From Bacilli bacterium (GTDB lineage Bacteria > Bacillota_I > Bacilli_A > RF39 > UBA660), in contig JAEDMO010000004.1 of the NCBI GenBank assembly GCA_016302935.1, forward strand, positions 1-40,105: 40,105 nucleotides of DNA, given 5' to 3'. Below, piece by piece: positions 14,859 to 23,337 of this stretch. The position numbers were made by a program, and so were the translations under genes. How positions within the stretch are numbered: position 1 is the stretch's first letter; every line of letters begins with the position of its first letter. The notes under the pieces are model-generated. The model saw only the letters and a list, made by a program, of their open reading frames with translations, did no database searches and was not told where the DNA came from.

Positions 14859-17537
14859 ATGAGAAAAAAATTCAAAAAGATAACAAGTTTTTTGTTGATT
14901 TTTACTTTTGTAGTAGCCCAATTATTACCAAGTATTAAAGTTTTCGCCGATGCTTCTTTAGAAGAAGTTGGCCTAACAGCTAAAATAAAAAATCCTACTA
15001 CAGATGAGTTTGTAAATATTGGTAGTGATTATACATTTAATTATAATGGAACAAATCTAACTAACTATGATTTGAAAATTACTACAAATAACTACGAACT
15101 AGAAAATACTAATTATTTATTAGTATTAGATTATGAAGTTTATACTATTAACTATGAAAACAAAATTCATAGTGACAGTATAAGAAAAGCATTAACTAAA
15201 GAATTAGATGGGAAAATACATACCGATATTTCCTTAAATGCTTTAAACTTTAATGGTAAAATGCCTATTTCATTAAAACTATATGATATAACAGATATAT
15301 ATGCTGAATTTATTCTTAGTGGTGAAGATGTATCAACTATCGACCTAACACAAAAACAAGCCATCTTAACCAAAACATTCAATATATATACAACAGGATA
15401 TACCAATGAGATAAAATTTGATAGTATAACCTATAATGACCTAGAAGAAGTAACATACGATAATATTAATAACTATTATAACGTAGATGCTTCAAAATCA
15501 ATCATTAATCCAGTAAAAGTTAAACATTCTAGTGTTTTAGCTAACGCCGATTTATTACAAAATTATTATATACACTATAACTTAAATGGCCATTTCCTTG
15601 GCTTTGAATTAGTAGACGTTAGTATGCCAACGACCAAAACATTACAAATTTTAAATAGTTTAGTAAATGGATTATACACTCTTGAAATTGCTATTACTGA
15701 CATTGATGGTAACGAAATTGCTAAGAATAATATAAAACTAAATCTTACTAATAGTAGCAAAACATTAACTAAAGAAGATTTAGTTAAAGATAGCGTATTA
15801 CTAGAAGATATCATCAGCTATAATATGTTAAGCGAAGAAGAAAAAACAAATTTAAACCTAAGCGAAGAAGAAATAACTAAACTAAATAACAATTTAAAAA
15901 AATATTCAGTAAATAGTTATTTTGAAACTATTCTAAATGGTGAATTTGGTACAAAATTAAGCCTCAATAGCTATAATACTATAAATGGTGAAGAAATATC
16001 TACATTATATACCTATGGAACACTAAATCATATCGAGGCAACCGATAATAGAATAAGTGCAAACGATATTATAAATATGCTAGATGAAGAACTTAAAAAT
16101 CATATTATATTAAAAGTATACGATGAATTTGGTAATTTAGTAGAAAATGATACCTATCTAAAAACCAATATGACTTTAGAAATACTATCATATGGTTATA
16201 AAACAACTTATAAAACAGCAATTTTAGGTAACTTAGGTAGCAATGATGGATATGTTAAACACGATGATATTATTAATATTATAGATATTGCCATCAATTC
16301 TTCAAAACTAGATAATATCTATCATCTAGTAAGCGATATTAATGGTGATGAAATAATAGATATTTTAGATGTTACCGATCTTATGAACTTACTTAAAAAT
16401 GGTGGCATACCATTTACCAGCGTAGAAAATCCAATTGCAAGTAACATTAAAGCTACACTAAATCCTGATAAAACAGAAATAAGAGTAGGGGATGAATTTG
16501 AACTTACTTTAGTGGTTAATAATTTTGAAAACAACAAAATATCTGGTATAGAAGGTATTATCAATTATGATGAAACATTAATAGAACTATTAAGTGTTAC
16601 AAACATCAATGATTGGTATGGAAACATTAATGTCATAAACGATAACCAAATAGGTAAATTCTTAACCTCTGGTTATACAGAAATTAATGATGAAGTAGCA
16701 GTACTTACTTACAAATTTAAAGCACTAAAAGAAGGTGAAGCTAAAGTCTATATCAATAACCTAAAAGCAGCTTTAAACGGAATTGAAGTAACACTAGCTA
16801 ATACTACTACCAATACCGTTTCGGTTACAGTAGATAGAGCCCTAAGCACTAATAACAATATTAGTAAATTAGAGTTTAACACTGGTAAACTAGATAAAGA
16901 ATTTTCAAAAGATATTCTAAATTACACCCTATATGTAAACTATTATACCAAAAGCATTAATATATCTGGTCTATTAGAAGATGCTAATGCTACAACTGAA
17001 GCCTTCAAAGAATATACCTTAGTAGGTTATAAAACAACCATTGAAATACCAGTAAAAGCAGAAGACGGCAGTATTAAAACATATATTATCAATGTTATTA
17101 AAGTAGATAACAGAAGTTCTAATAATTATCTAAGTAATATTGATATTGATGGAGTAGAACTTAGCTTTGATAAAAACAATCTAGAATATAACATTACCGT
17201 ACTAAATAACATTACCAAATTAACAGTAATAGCTACTGCTGAAGATGATAAAGCAGAAATAACTATTACCGGTAATAACGATTTAAAAGTTGGTAAAAAC
17301 GTAATTGAAATCAAAGTAAAAGCAGAAAATGGTTCAGTTAGAACTTATAAAATTAACGTAGAAAGAGAACAAAAAGAAGAAGTAAAAGAAGAAAACAACG
17401 ATAATAATACTAAATTAATTTTAATAATTCTAATCGTAGCCACCATCGCCGCTTTAGCATTCCTAATATTTAAAGATAACAATCCTAAAGAAGAAAAAGA
17501 CTTTAAATTAAAAGATAGACCTTATAATAAAAAATAA
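14859..17537 (+). CDS. Membrane-anchored surface protein with dockerin-like, cohesin-like and cadherin-like modules
   Basis: The 892-residue protein has a signal peptide (1-30, cleavage near 'VFADA') and a C-terminal membrane segment (853-871) with a basic cytoplasmic tail, so it is anchored and faces outward. Modules in order: a β-rich N-terminal region (35-300), a charged linker, a dockerin-like pair of calcium repeats (about 455-515, the second 'DINGDEIIDILD'), a cohesin-like domain (about 527-660), and two cadherin-like β-sandwich (PF12733-type) repeats (666-748, 755-835). No catalytic domain is apparent. Dockerin next to cohesin in one chain could allow self-assembly or intramolecular contact. 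An adhesin or surface scaffold is the likely role. A strong terminator follows. Confidence 0.8.
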   Translation: MRKKFKKITSFLLIFTFVVAQLLPSIKVFADASLEEVGLTAKIKNPTTDEFVNIGSDYTFNYNGTNLTNYDLKITTNNYELENTNYLLVLDYEVYTINYENKIHSDSIRKALTKELDGKIHTDISLNALNFNGKMPISLKLYDITDIYAEFILSGEDVSTIDLTQKQAILTKTFNIYTTGYTNEIKFDSITYNDLEEVTYDNINNYYNVDASKSIINPVKVKHSSVLANADLLQNYYIHYNLNGHFLGFELVDVSMPTTKTLQILNSLVNGLYTLEIAITDIDGNEIAKNNIKLNLTNSSKTLTKEDLVKDSVLLEDIISYNMLSEEEKTNLNLSEEEITKLNNNLKKYSVNSYFETILNGEFGTKLSLNSYNTINGEEISTLYTYGTLNHIEATDNRISANDIINMLDEELKNHIILKVYDEFGNLVENDTYLKTNMTLEILSYGYKTTYKTAILGNLGSNDGYVKHDDIINIIDIAINSSKLDNIYHLVSDINGDEIIDILDVTDLMNLLKNGGIPFTSVENPIASNIKATLNPDKTEIRVGDEFELTLVVNNFENNKISGIEGIINYDETLIELLSVTNINDWYGNINVINDNQIGKFLTSGYTEINDEVAVLTYKFKALKEGEAKVYINNLKAALNGIEVTLANTTTNTVSVTVDRALSTNNNISKLEFNTGKLDKEFSKDILNYTLYVNYYTKSINISGLLEDANATTEAFKEYTLVGYKTTIEIPVKAEDGSIKTYIINVIKVDNRSSNNYLSNIDIDGVELSFDKNNLEYNITVLNNITKLTVIATAEDDKAEITITGNNDLKVGKNVIEIKVKAENGSVRTYKINVEREQKEEVKEENNDNNTKLILIILIVATIAALAFLIFKDNNPKEEKDFKLKDRPYNKK

Positions 17538-17542
17538 ACTTT

Positions 17543-17577
17543 AAAGATTACTGAAAAACATACAGTAATCTTTTTGT
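17543..17577 (+). terminator. Rho-independent terminator of the surface-protein gene
   Basis: AAAGATTACTG and CAGTAATCTTT form a perfect 11-bp stem with a nine-base loop, followed by TTG and further T. Confidence 0.8.
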
Positions 17578-17587
17578 TTACTTACAA

Positions 17588-17608
17588 CAATACTGACATA
17601 TAGTATTG
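17588..17608. repeat. Short inverted repeat in the intergenic region
   Basis: CAATACT and AGTATTG pair across seven bases. It has no T run and no clear role; it lies between two terminators. Confidence 0.3.
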
Positions 17609-17648
17609 CAAAGAAGTAACTATTACTCCTGAGGACAATCCATAAATT

Positions 17649-17677
17649 AAAAAATTCACTTTTTATAGTGAATTTTT
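17649..17677. terminator. Terminator of the minus-strand coiled-coil gene (possibly bidirectional)
   Basis: AAAAATTCACT and AGTGAATTTTT form an 11-bp stem with a six-base loop, abutting the stop codon of the minus-strand gene and flanked by A and T runs. Confidence 0.7.
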
Positions 17678-17950
17678 CTATATCATATACATATTGCTAT
17701 CCGGCTCGGTATAATTGTTTGTATTATTGCCATATGGACTTTCTAATCTTGCTACTCTAGCATTTAATCTATTTACTTGCTTTTCCAAATTACTTATTCT
17801 ACTTTCCATATTACTAGTATTTGGTTGTAGCATTTGATTAGGCATCATACTTTGATTAGGTGCTAGCTGATTAGGCATAAACATATTAGGGGGTAACATT
17901 CCCGCATAGCCATAATTAGAATAAAACATATCTCTTTCTTTATCGCTCAT
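17678..17950 (-). CDS. Small Pro/Asn/Met-rich protein with a coiled coil
   Basis: The 90-residue protein has two parts. Residues 18-46 are rich in Met, Pro and Asn, with repeated 'PNQ' units (MPNQ, APNQ, MPNQ). Residues 48-71 form three clear heptads ('MESRISNLEKQVNRLNARVARLE'), a probable oligomerising coiled coil. Tyr/Asn-rich ends flank them. No membrane segment or enzyme motif is present. Such low-complexity plus coiled-coil proteins occur among spore-coat and surface-layer accessory proteins, but I cannot place it in a family. An AAGGAGTGA ribosome binding site supports the ATG, and a strong terminator follows, so it is a monocistronic unit. Confidence 0.75.
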   Translation of the reverse strand: MSDKERDMFYSNYGYAGMLPPNMFMPNQLAPNQSMMPNQMLQPNTSNMESRISNLEKQVNRLNARVARLESPYGNNTNNYTEPDSNMYMI

Positions 17951-18004
17951 AGTTCACTCCTTATTCAAAATATTATATGCGTATATCTTTTTAAAAGTGA
18001 TTAT

Positions 18005-18033
18005 TTGACAAAAAAAACACTCTATGCTATAAT
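18005..18033 (+). promoter_or_regulatory. Consensus sigma-A promoter
   Basis: TTGACA (18005-18010) and TATAAT (18028-18033) with a 17-base spacer that ends in TGC (extended -10). This is the strongest promoter match in the window. Confidence 0.85.
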
Positions 18034-18054
18034 CGTAAGTCATAGGGGGAACAT

Positions 18055-18399
18055 ATGAATATTGAAATTTTAAGCGATGAAAGAGTAGCTGAATTAGCAG
18101 AAGATTACGAAGTATCTAAGGTGAAGGTTTATGCTCTACATAAAGAACTTCTCCAAATGGTAAATGAACTTGATGAAGAAGTTGGAATGCTTTTTTTAGA
18201 TCCTGATTTTACTGACAGAGTCTTTGAATTAGCAGTATCGTTCAAATCATCAACCAAGCCTGAAAATAATGGTGGATGTGGACGCTACATTACTGATAGA
18301 GGTATTATAACCACCGTTTTATACAAATGTGGTATCATTTCATTTGAAGATTTTGCTAATGAAGCCCTACGCGAAAAAAATACTAAGAAAAGAAGTTAA
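18055..18399 (+). CDS. Conserved-looking hypothetical protein, 114 aa
   Basis: I do not recognise this acidic, soluble 114-residue protein. Its N-terminal half is predicted helical (an 'LSDERVAELAEDYEVSKVKVYALHKELLQ' style amphipathic pattern, split here for description). A central 'NNGGCGRYITDRGIITTVLY' segment is Gly-rich and contains one of its two cysteines. A basic tail (KNTKKRS) ends the chain. It has no signal peptide or membrane segment. It is driven by a consensus promoter and has a purine-rich AGGGGGA ribosome binding site, suggesting abundant expression. A hairpin follows the stop, then trmB begins 30 bases later. Confidence 0.75.
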   Translation: MNIEILSDERVAELAEDYEVSKVKVYALHKELLQMVNELDEEVGMLFLDPDFTDRVFELAVSFKSSTKPENNGGCGRYITDRGIITTVLYKCGIISFEDFANEALREKNTKKRS

Positions 18400-18411
18400 T
18401 ACTTCTTTTCT
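18388..18411 (+). terminator. Hairpin between the 114-aa gene and trmB
   Basis: AAAAGAAGT and ACTTCTTTT form a 9-bp stem around TAAT, which contains the stop codon. The following T run is short and interrupted, so it may only attenuate read-through into trmB. Confidence 0.5.
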
Positions 18412-18429
18412 TATGGGCAAGGAGAGTAT

Positions 18430-19065
18430 ATGAGACTTAGAAATGTAAAAAATGCTAATGAGATAATTTGTAAAGGGAAATACTATATTAATAATCCCTA
18501 TGAATACAAAGGCTGTTTTTCTAAATTATTTAAAAACGAAAATCCAATATACATAGAAATAGGTATGGGCAAGGGAGATTTTATTATAAATAATGCTATT
18601 GATAATCCTAATATTAATTTTATTGGAATTGAAAAATACGATAGTGTATTAGTAAGAGCCATTCAAAAAACAGACCCACTAGAAATTAATAACTTAAAAT
18701 TGATTAGACTTGATGCTACCAATATTGATTCAATATTTGATCACGAGATAGATTTAATATATTTAAATTTTTCAGATCCTTGGCCAAAAGAAAGACACGA
18801 AAAAAGAAGACTTACCAGCCCGCTTTTTCTAAACAAATATGATAATATCTTTAAAAATGATTGCCATATTATTCAAAAAACCGATAATATCAATTTATTT
18901 AATTATTCGATTAATTCATTAATAGAAAATGGTTATGAAATAATATCTTGCACCAATGATTTACATAATAGCAACATTCCTAACATCAATACTGAATATG
19001 AAACTAAATTTGTAAGTATGGGAATAAAGATAAATAGATTAGATGCCATAAAAAAGAAAATATAG
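18430..19065 (+). CDS. trmB: tRNA (guanine-N7-)-methyltransferase
   Basis: TrmB methylates G46 in the variable loop of tRNAs using S-adenosylmethionine. The 211-residue length fits. The SAM-binding motif is 'IEIGMGKGDFI' (about residues 42-52), with 'FIGIEKY' following. The family signature 'NFSDPWPKERHEKRRL' (about 116-131) supplies the catalytic Asp and the basic RNA-binding patch. The C-terminal 'YETKF' is typical. The start has an AAGGAG ribosome binding site. The gene is followed by a terminator and is not part of the murG operon. Confidence 0.96.
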   Translation: MRLRNVKNANEIICKGKYYINNPYEYKGCFSKLFKNENPIYIEIGMGKGDFIINNAIDNPNINFIGIEKYDSVLVRAIQKTDPLEINNLKLIRLDATNIDSIFDHEIDLIYLNFSDPWPKERHEKRRLTSPLFLNKYDNIFKNDCHIIQKTDNINLFNYSINSLIENGYEIISCTNDLHNSNIPNINTEYETKFVSMGIKINRLDAIKKKI

Positions 19066-19088
19066 TTTTTTTAAAACTATTTTTTTTA
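19062..19088 (+). terminator. Rho-independent terminator of trmB
   Basis: ATAGTTTT and AAAACTAT form an 8-bp stem with a three-base loop followed by eight T. It begins at the trmB stop codon. Confidence 0.75.
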
Positions 19089-19156
19089 TAATAAAATTGC
19101 CAAGTTATATACAAATATTTATAAAAATAGTGTATAATTAAATAGGATGGTGTAAT

Positions 19157-20251
19157 ATGAGAGTAATTATAAGCGCTGGGGGTACTGGAGGACATATTTA
19201 TCCAGCTTTAGCTATTTTAAACAAAATTAAAGAGCGTGACCCCAAAGCAGAGTTTTTATATATAGGAACCCATAATAGAATGGAAAAAGATTTAATACCA
19301 GAACTTGGTATTAAGTATTTACCTCTAGAAGTTACTGGGTTCAATAGAAAAAAAATATTTAATAATTTTAAAACTTTATCTTTATATTTGAAAGCTAAAA
19401 ATCGTTGTAAGAAAATTATTAAAGAATTTGAACCCGATGTTGTAATTGGATGTGGTGGCTATGTAACCGCTCCGGTTATTAAAGCCGCCTTCAAAATGAA
19501 AATACCTACATTTATTCACGAACAAAACAGTATTGTTGGACTTAGTAATAAATTCTTAGCTAAGTATGCAACTAAGATTGGTGTATCATTTGAATCTACT
19601 GTCAATATGTTCCCTAAAGATAAAGCAATATATACAGGTAATCCTTGTAGCGAAAAAGCCTATAACATTAAAAGTGCTTCCAAAAGTGAATTTGGCTTAT
19701 CTACCAATAAAAAGCTTGTTTTGATTGTTATGGGTAGCCTCGGTAGTTCTTCTGTGAACGATAAAATAGTGGCAATGTTAGATAAGTTCGCTACTAAAGA
19801 TTATGAAGTAGTATTTGTAACTGGAAATAGTTATTATGAAAAAATTAAAGATATAAAAGTTAAAGATAATATCAAAATACTACCATTTATATATGAAATG
19901 CCAAGACTCATGAAGATCACTGATGTTATCATATCAAGAGCAGGAGCATCTACTATGAGTGAAATTATGGCCTTGGCAATACCTACAATCTTTATTCCAA
20001 GCCCGTACGTTCCAAATAATCATCAATTTAAAAACGCCTATGACTTAGTTTCTAAAGATGCAGCTTGCATGTTAGAAGAAAAAGATTTAACTTCTGATAA
20101 CTTAATCAAAATGATAGATGAACTATTGAATGATAAAGATAAATATATGAAAATAAAAAATAATTTAAAGAAACTAAGAATAACCGATAGTGCGGATAAA
20201 ATATATAAAATTATAAAAGAAATGGTTGATAATAATGGAAAACTTAATTAA
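19157..20251 (+). CDS. murG: MurG, lipid II-forming GlcNAc transferase
   Basis: MurG transfers GlcNAc from UDP-GlcNAc to lipid I at the inner face of the membrane, making lipid II. The 364-residue GT28-family protein opens with 'IISAGGTGGHIYPALAI' (the glycine-rich acceptor loop). It contains 'HEQNSIVGLSNK' and, in the UDP-sugar domain, 'SRAGASTMSEIMAL' and 'PSPYVPNNHQ'. A TATAAT (19133-19138) lies 19 bases before the ATG and may be the operon promoter, although no good -35 is seen. The 3' end overlaps murB by 17 bases, so translation is coupled. Confidence 0.97.
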   Translation: MRVIISAGGTGGHIYPALAILNKIKERDPKAEFLYIGTHNRMEKDLIPELGIKYLPLEVTGFNRKKIFNNFKTLSLYLKAKNRCKKIIKEFEPDVVIGCGGYVTAPVIKAAFKMKIPTFIHEQNSIVGLSNKFLAKYATKIGVSFESTVNMFPKDKAIYTGNPCSEKAYNIKSASKSEFGLSTNKKLVLIVMGSLGSSSVNDKIVAMLDKFATKDYEVVFVTGNSYYEKIKDIKVKDNIKILPFIYEMPRLMKITDVIISRAGASTMSEIMALAIPTIFIPSPYVPNNHQFKNAYDLVSKDAACMLEEKDLTSDNLIKMIDELLNDKDKYMKIKNNLKKLRITDSADKIYKIIKEMVDNNGKLN

Positions 20252-21134
20252 AAAAATTAGAAAAGAGAAATTAGGTAAACTATTACAAGATGTATCTTTA
20301 AAAATGTTTAACACATATAAACTAAATCCAAAAGCTAAAGTTGTTTTTTATCCTAAAAATATTGATTCCTTAATAGAAACAATGAAATACATCAAAGAAA
20401 AAAATATCAAACATATTGTCTTAGGAAGAGGAAGCAATGTTATTCTCAACTTTGATTATTATGACGGTGTAATTATCAAACTAGACTACTTCAATGATTT
20501 AAAAATCGAAAACAACAAAGTAGTAGTAGGCAGTGGATATCCCTTAATAAAATTATCCCTATTAACAGCAAAAAAAGGCTTATCTGGATTAGAATTTGCC
20601 TCTGGTATCCCAGGTTCTATCGGTGGAGCAGTTTATATGAATGCAGGAGCCTACAAATCTGATATGGGATATATTGTCAAAGAAGCTACCGTATTAACAC
20701 CTTCTTTAGAAATAAAAACCATTTCAAATAAAGATTTAAACTTTCATTATAGAACATCTTTTTTAAAAGAAAATAAAGACTATATATGCTTAGAAGCAAC
20801 TTTAATACTAGTAAAAAAAGATACTCATGAAATAATGGAGCTAATTAAATCAAGAAAAGAAAAAAGATTAGCAACGCAACCTTTAAATTACCCTTCAGCA
20901 GGTAGTGTCTTTAGAAATCCTAAAGATGACTTCGCCGGTAGAATGATCGAAGAACTAAATTTAAAAGGTTATAATATAAATGGAGCAGAAATCTCATCCA
21001 AACACGCTAATTTTATTATTAACAAAGATAAATGTAGTGGTAAAGACATTGTAAAACTAATAAATTTAGTTAAAGACAAAGTAAAAAAAGAATATAATAT
21101 TGATCTAATATTAGAACAAGAGATAATTACATAA
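20235..21134 (+). CDS. murB: UDP-N-acetylenolpyruvoylglucosamine reductase
   Basis: MurB is an FAD enzyme that reduces UDP-GlcNAc-enolpyruvate to UDP-MurNAc with NADPH. The 299-residue protein shows 'LGRGSNVIL' (FAD-binding), 'GIPGSIGGAVYMNAGAY', 'FHYRTSF' and 'PSAGSVFRNP', where the serine acts as proton donor. A longer reading from a TTG at 20226 is unlikely; the ATG at 20235 lies within the murG 3' end and gives the usual MurB N-terminus. The gene is second in the murG-murB-divIB run, a typical Firmicutes order. Confidence 0.96.
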   Translation: MENLIKKIRKEKLGKLLQDVSLKMFNTYKLNPKAKVVFYPKNIDSLIETMKYIKEKNIKHIVLGRGSNVILNFDYYDGVIIKLDYFNDLKIENNKVVVGSGYPLIKLSLLTAKKGLSGLEFASGIPGSIGGAVYMNAGAYKSDMGYIVKEATVLTPSLEIKTISNKDLNFHYRTSFLKENKDYICLEATLILVKKDTHEIMELIKSRKEKRLATQPLNYPSAGSVFRNPKDDFAGRMIEELNLKGYNINGAEISSKHANFIINKDKCSGKDIVKLINLVKDKVKKEYNIDLILEQEIIT

Positions 21135-21146
21135 AACGGTGATACC

Positions 21147-21839
21147 ATGAGTAAGAAAATTAAAATTAAGGTAAAAAAAAGAAAAGTTAACTTTAAAAAA
21201 ATATTATTATTTATATTAGCTATCTACATAATTTTCTTTTTAGTATATGAAATAATCAATTTAAAAATAAAAAATATTTATATTATTGGTAATAACATTT
21301 TAAGTGATTATGAAATAATGAAAATTGCTAACATAGATGATTATCCACCTTTTATCAAGACCTTTGATGGTAAAATAAAAAAGAAACTATTAGCTAATGA
21401 TTATATAGAAAATGTTAAAATAGAAAGAAAATTTTTTAATAAATTATATATTACCATAGAAGAAAATAATATTATTGCTATACTTAAAAGTAATAACAAA
21501 ATTATTAATGATGAAGGGCATTGCCTAGACAATATCTATGAAATTACTGATGTACCCGTTTTGATTAGTAACTTAGATGAAGATATTTTTAACAAGTTCT
21601 ACGTAGCTTTTGATAAGGTTAATAAAGACGTAAGCCTAAAAATATCAGAGATTGAATATAAACCTACTAACTTGGATAATTTAAGATTTTTACTTTATAT
21701 GAATGATGGTAATTATGTTTATATTACTTTAGATAAAATAGAAAAATTAAACAAATATAATGAAATATATGCAGAACTAGATGGTAAAAAAGGAATTCTT
21801 AATTTAGATTCAGGAAATTCTTTTGAAATAAAGGAGTAA
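21147..21839 (+). CDS. divIB: Cell division protein DivIB/FtsQ
   Basis: A bitopic divisome protein that links early and late division proteins with FtsL and FtsB/DivIC. The 230-residue chain has a strongly basic cytoplasmic N-terminus, one membrane segment (about 20-38) and an external POTRA domain ('IKNIYIIGNNILSDYEIMKIA', then 'KKLLANDYIENVKIERKF'). The β-domain follows ('LYITIEENNIIAIL'). It is shorter than Bacillus DivIB and lacks its long C-terminal tail. The start has a GGTGAT ribosome binding site 12 bases after murB. The FtsQ-POTRA pattern is clear even though identity is low. Confidence 0.9.
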   Translation: MSKKIKIKVKKRKVNFKKILLFILAIYIIFFLVYEIINLKIKNIYIIGNNILSDYEIMKIANIDDYPPFIKTFDGKIKKKLLANDYIENVKIERKFFNKLYITIEENNIIAILKSNNKIINDEGHCLDNIYEITDVPVLISNLDEDIFNKFYVAFDKVNKDVSLKISEIEYKPTNLDNLRFLLYMNDGNYVYITLDKIEKLNKYNEIYAELDGKKGILNLDSGNSFEIKE

Positions 21840-21844
21840 AAAAT

Positions 21845-22561
21845 ATGGATAAAATAAAAATACCTTATCACATTGGAATTATTGTCGATGGAAATGGTAG
21901 ATGGGCAAAAGAAAAAGGCTTATCTAGAAGTATGGGACATCTAGAAGGAAGTAAAACCCTAAGACGTATTTCCTTATATGCCTTTGAAAAAGGCGTAAAA
22001 GTATTAAGTGCCTTCGTCTTCTCAACTGAAAATTTTAAAAGAAGTAAAGAAGAAGTAGACTATCTAATGAATCTTTTTGTAAAAGAGTTTGGGACTAATT
22101 TTAAAATATTTAAAGAGAAAAACATAAAAGTAGTATTCTCTGGCGAAAAAAAAGGACTACCTAATGATGTTCAAGAAGTCATCGCTAAAATGGAAGAACA
22201 GACCATAAACAATGATGCTGGAATTTTTAACGTATGCATAAATTATGGTGGTAGAAAAGAAATAGTAGAAACTAGTAAAAAATTAGCTCAAATGGTAGTT
22301 GATGAAAAAATAAAAATAGAAGATATTTCTGAAGAATTATTCAAAAAAAATTTATACTATGACTTACCAGATATAGATTTACTTATTAGAACCAGTGGTG
22401 AGATAAGACTTTCTAATTTTATGTTATATCAACTATCATATGCTGAGTTATATTTTCCCAAAACTTATTTTCCAGATTTCTTAGAAAAAGAATTTGATTT
22501 AGCCTTAGAAGAGTATACTAAAAGAGATAGAAGGTATGGTGGGATAAACTATGAAAAGTAG
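21845..22561 (+). CDS. uppS: Undecaprenyl diphosphate synthase
   Basis: This cis-prenyltransferase builds the C55 lipid carrier used by MurG. The 238-residue protein has 'IIVDGNGRWA' (catalytic Asp15 and the phosphate-binding loop), 'SMGHLEGSKTLRRI', 'LSAFVFSTENFKRS' and the C-terminal 'LLIRTSGEIRLSNFMLYQLSYAELYF' region (described in parts), with the isopentenyl-diphosphate-binding RTSGE. It starts five bases after divIB behind AAAGGAG, and its end overlaps cdsA by 11 bases. The neighbour order uppS-cdsA is widely conserved. Confidence 0.97.
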   Translation: MDKIKIPYHIGIIVDGNGRWAKEKGLSRSMGHLEGSKTLRRISLYAFEKGVKVLSAFVFSTENFKRSKEEVDYLMNLFVKEFGTNFKIFKEKNIKVVFSGEKKGLPNDVQEVIAKMEEQTINNDAGIFNVCINYGGRKEIVETSKKLAQMVVDEKIKIEDISEELFKKNLYYDLPDIDLLIRTSGEIRLSNFMLYQLSYAELYFPKTYFPDFLEKEFDLALEEYTKRDRRYGGINYEK

Positions 22562-23327
22562 AATAACAAGTGGCTTATTAATAGTTATATTACTTATATT
22601 ATCGATGGTTTTAAATAAAATGTTTTTCACAATATTAATATCTATATGTGGAGTTATAGCATTTTTAGAAGCCCTAAAAGCTAAAGAAAAAAATAATTTA
22701 AACCTAGTTAAAATCACTGGTATTATATCGCTATTATTAATCATTCTTGCCAATAATTTATTTAAAATAAATACAATAATACCAATTATATTTAGTGTTT
22801 TATCAATTTTAATGTTACTTATATTTTATAATGATAACAATAAATATAACATTTTAGATGCGATGTATATCCTAGGAATGATTTTACTAATCGGTCTATC
22901 TTTTAATGGACTTATTCATTTTAGAAATACCGATATCAGTAAATGTATATATATATTCCTAATCGCTTGTATTACTGATACTTACGCCTACATAGGTGGC
23001 CTATTAATAGGAAAACACAAACTATCTACTATTTCACCCAAAAAGACTTGGGAAGGAAGTATTATTGGTAGTTTAGTAGGTACAATTGTTGGGACAGTAT
23101 TTTATCTAGTTGTCATCAATGATATTAGCATTTTAAATATAATTTTATTAAGTTTATTTTTAACAATCATATCAGAAATTGGTGATTTAGTATTTAGTGA
23201 TATCAAAAGATATTTTGGCATTAAAGATTATTCTAATTTAATACCAGGCCATGGTGGTATTTTAGATAGATTTGACAGTGTTATATTTGTATCCTTAGGA
23301 CTAACACTTGTATTATCATTATTGTGA
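22551..23327 (+). CDS. cdsA: Phosphatidate cytidylyltransferase (CDP-diglyceride synthase)
   Basis: CdsA makes CDP-diacylglycerol, the precursor of phosphatidylglycerol and cardiolipin. The 258-residue protein is strongly hydrophobic with about seven or eight membrane segments. 'PKKTWEGSIIGSLVG' and the CDS signature 'SDIKRYFGIKDYSNLIPGHGG' followed by 'ILDRFDS' are both complete (signature span about residues 221-248). Its stop codon is TGA, the only TGA stop in the window, and it is fused to the Shine-Dalgarno of rseP (TGAGGTGA). The dxr gene often found between cdsA and rseP is absent. Confidence 0.95.
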   Translation: MKSRITSGLLIVILLILSMVLNKMFFTILISICGVIAFLEALKAKEKNNLNLVKITGIISLLLIILANNLFKINTIIPIIFSVLSILMLLIFYNDNNKYNILDAMYILGMILLIGLSFNGLIHFRNTDISKCIYIFLIACITDTYAYIGGLLIGKHKLSTISPKKTWEGSIIGSLVGTIVGTVFYLVVINDISILNIILLSLFLTIISEIGDLVFSDIKRYFGIKDYSNLIPGHGGILDRFDSVIFVSLGLTLVLSLL

Positions 23328-23337
23328 GGTGAAAGAA

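Noticed and set aside
23325..23327. Use of genetic code 4 (TGA as Trp), suggested by the AT-rich, Mollicutes-like gene set.
   Set aside because: cdsA needs TGA as a stop (read-through would run out of its family alignment into the rseP ribosome binding site), and Trp is TGG throughout.
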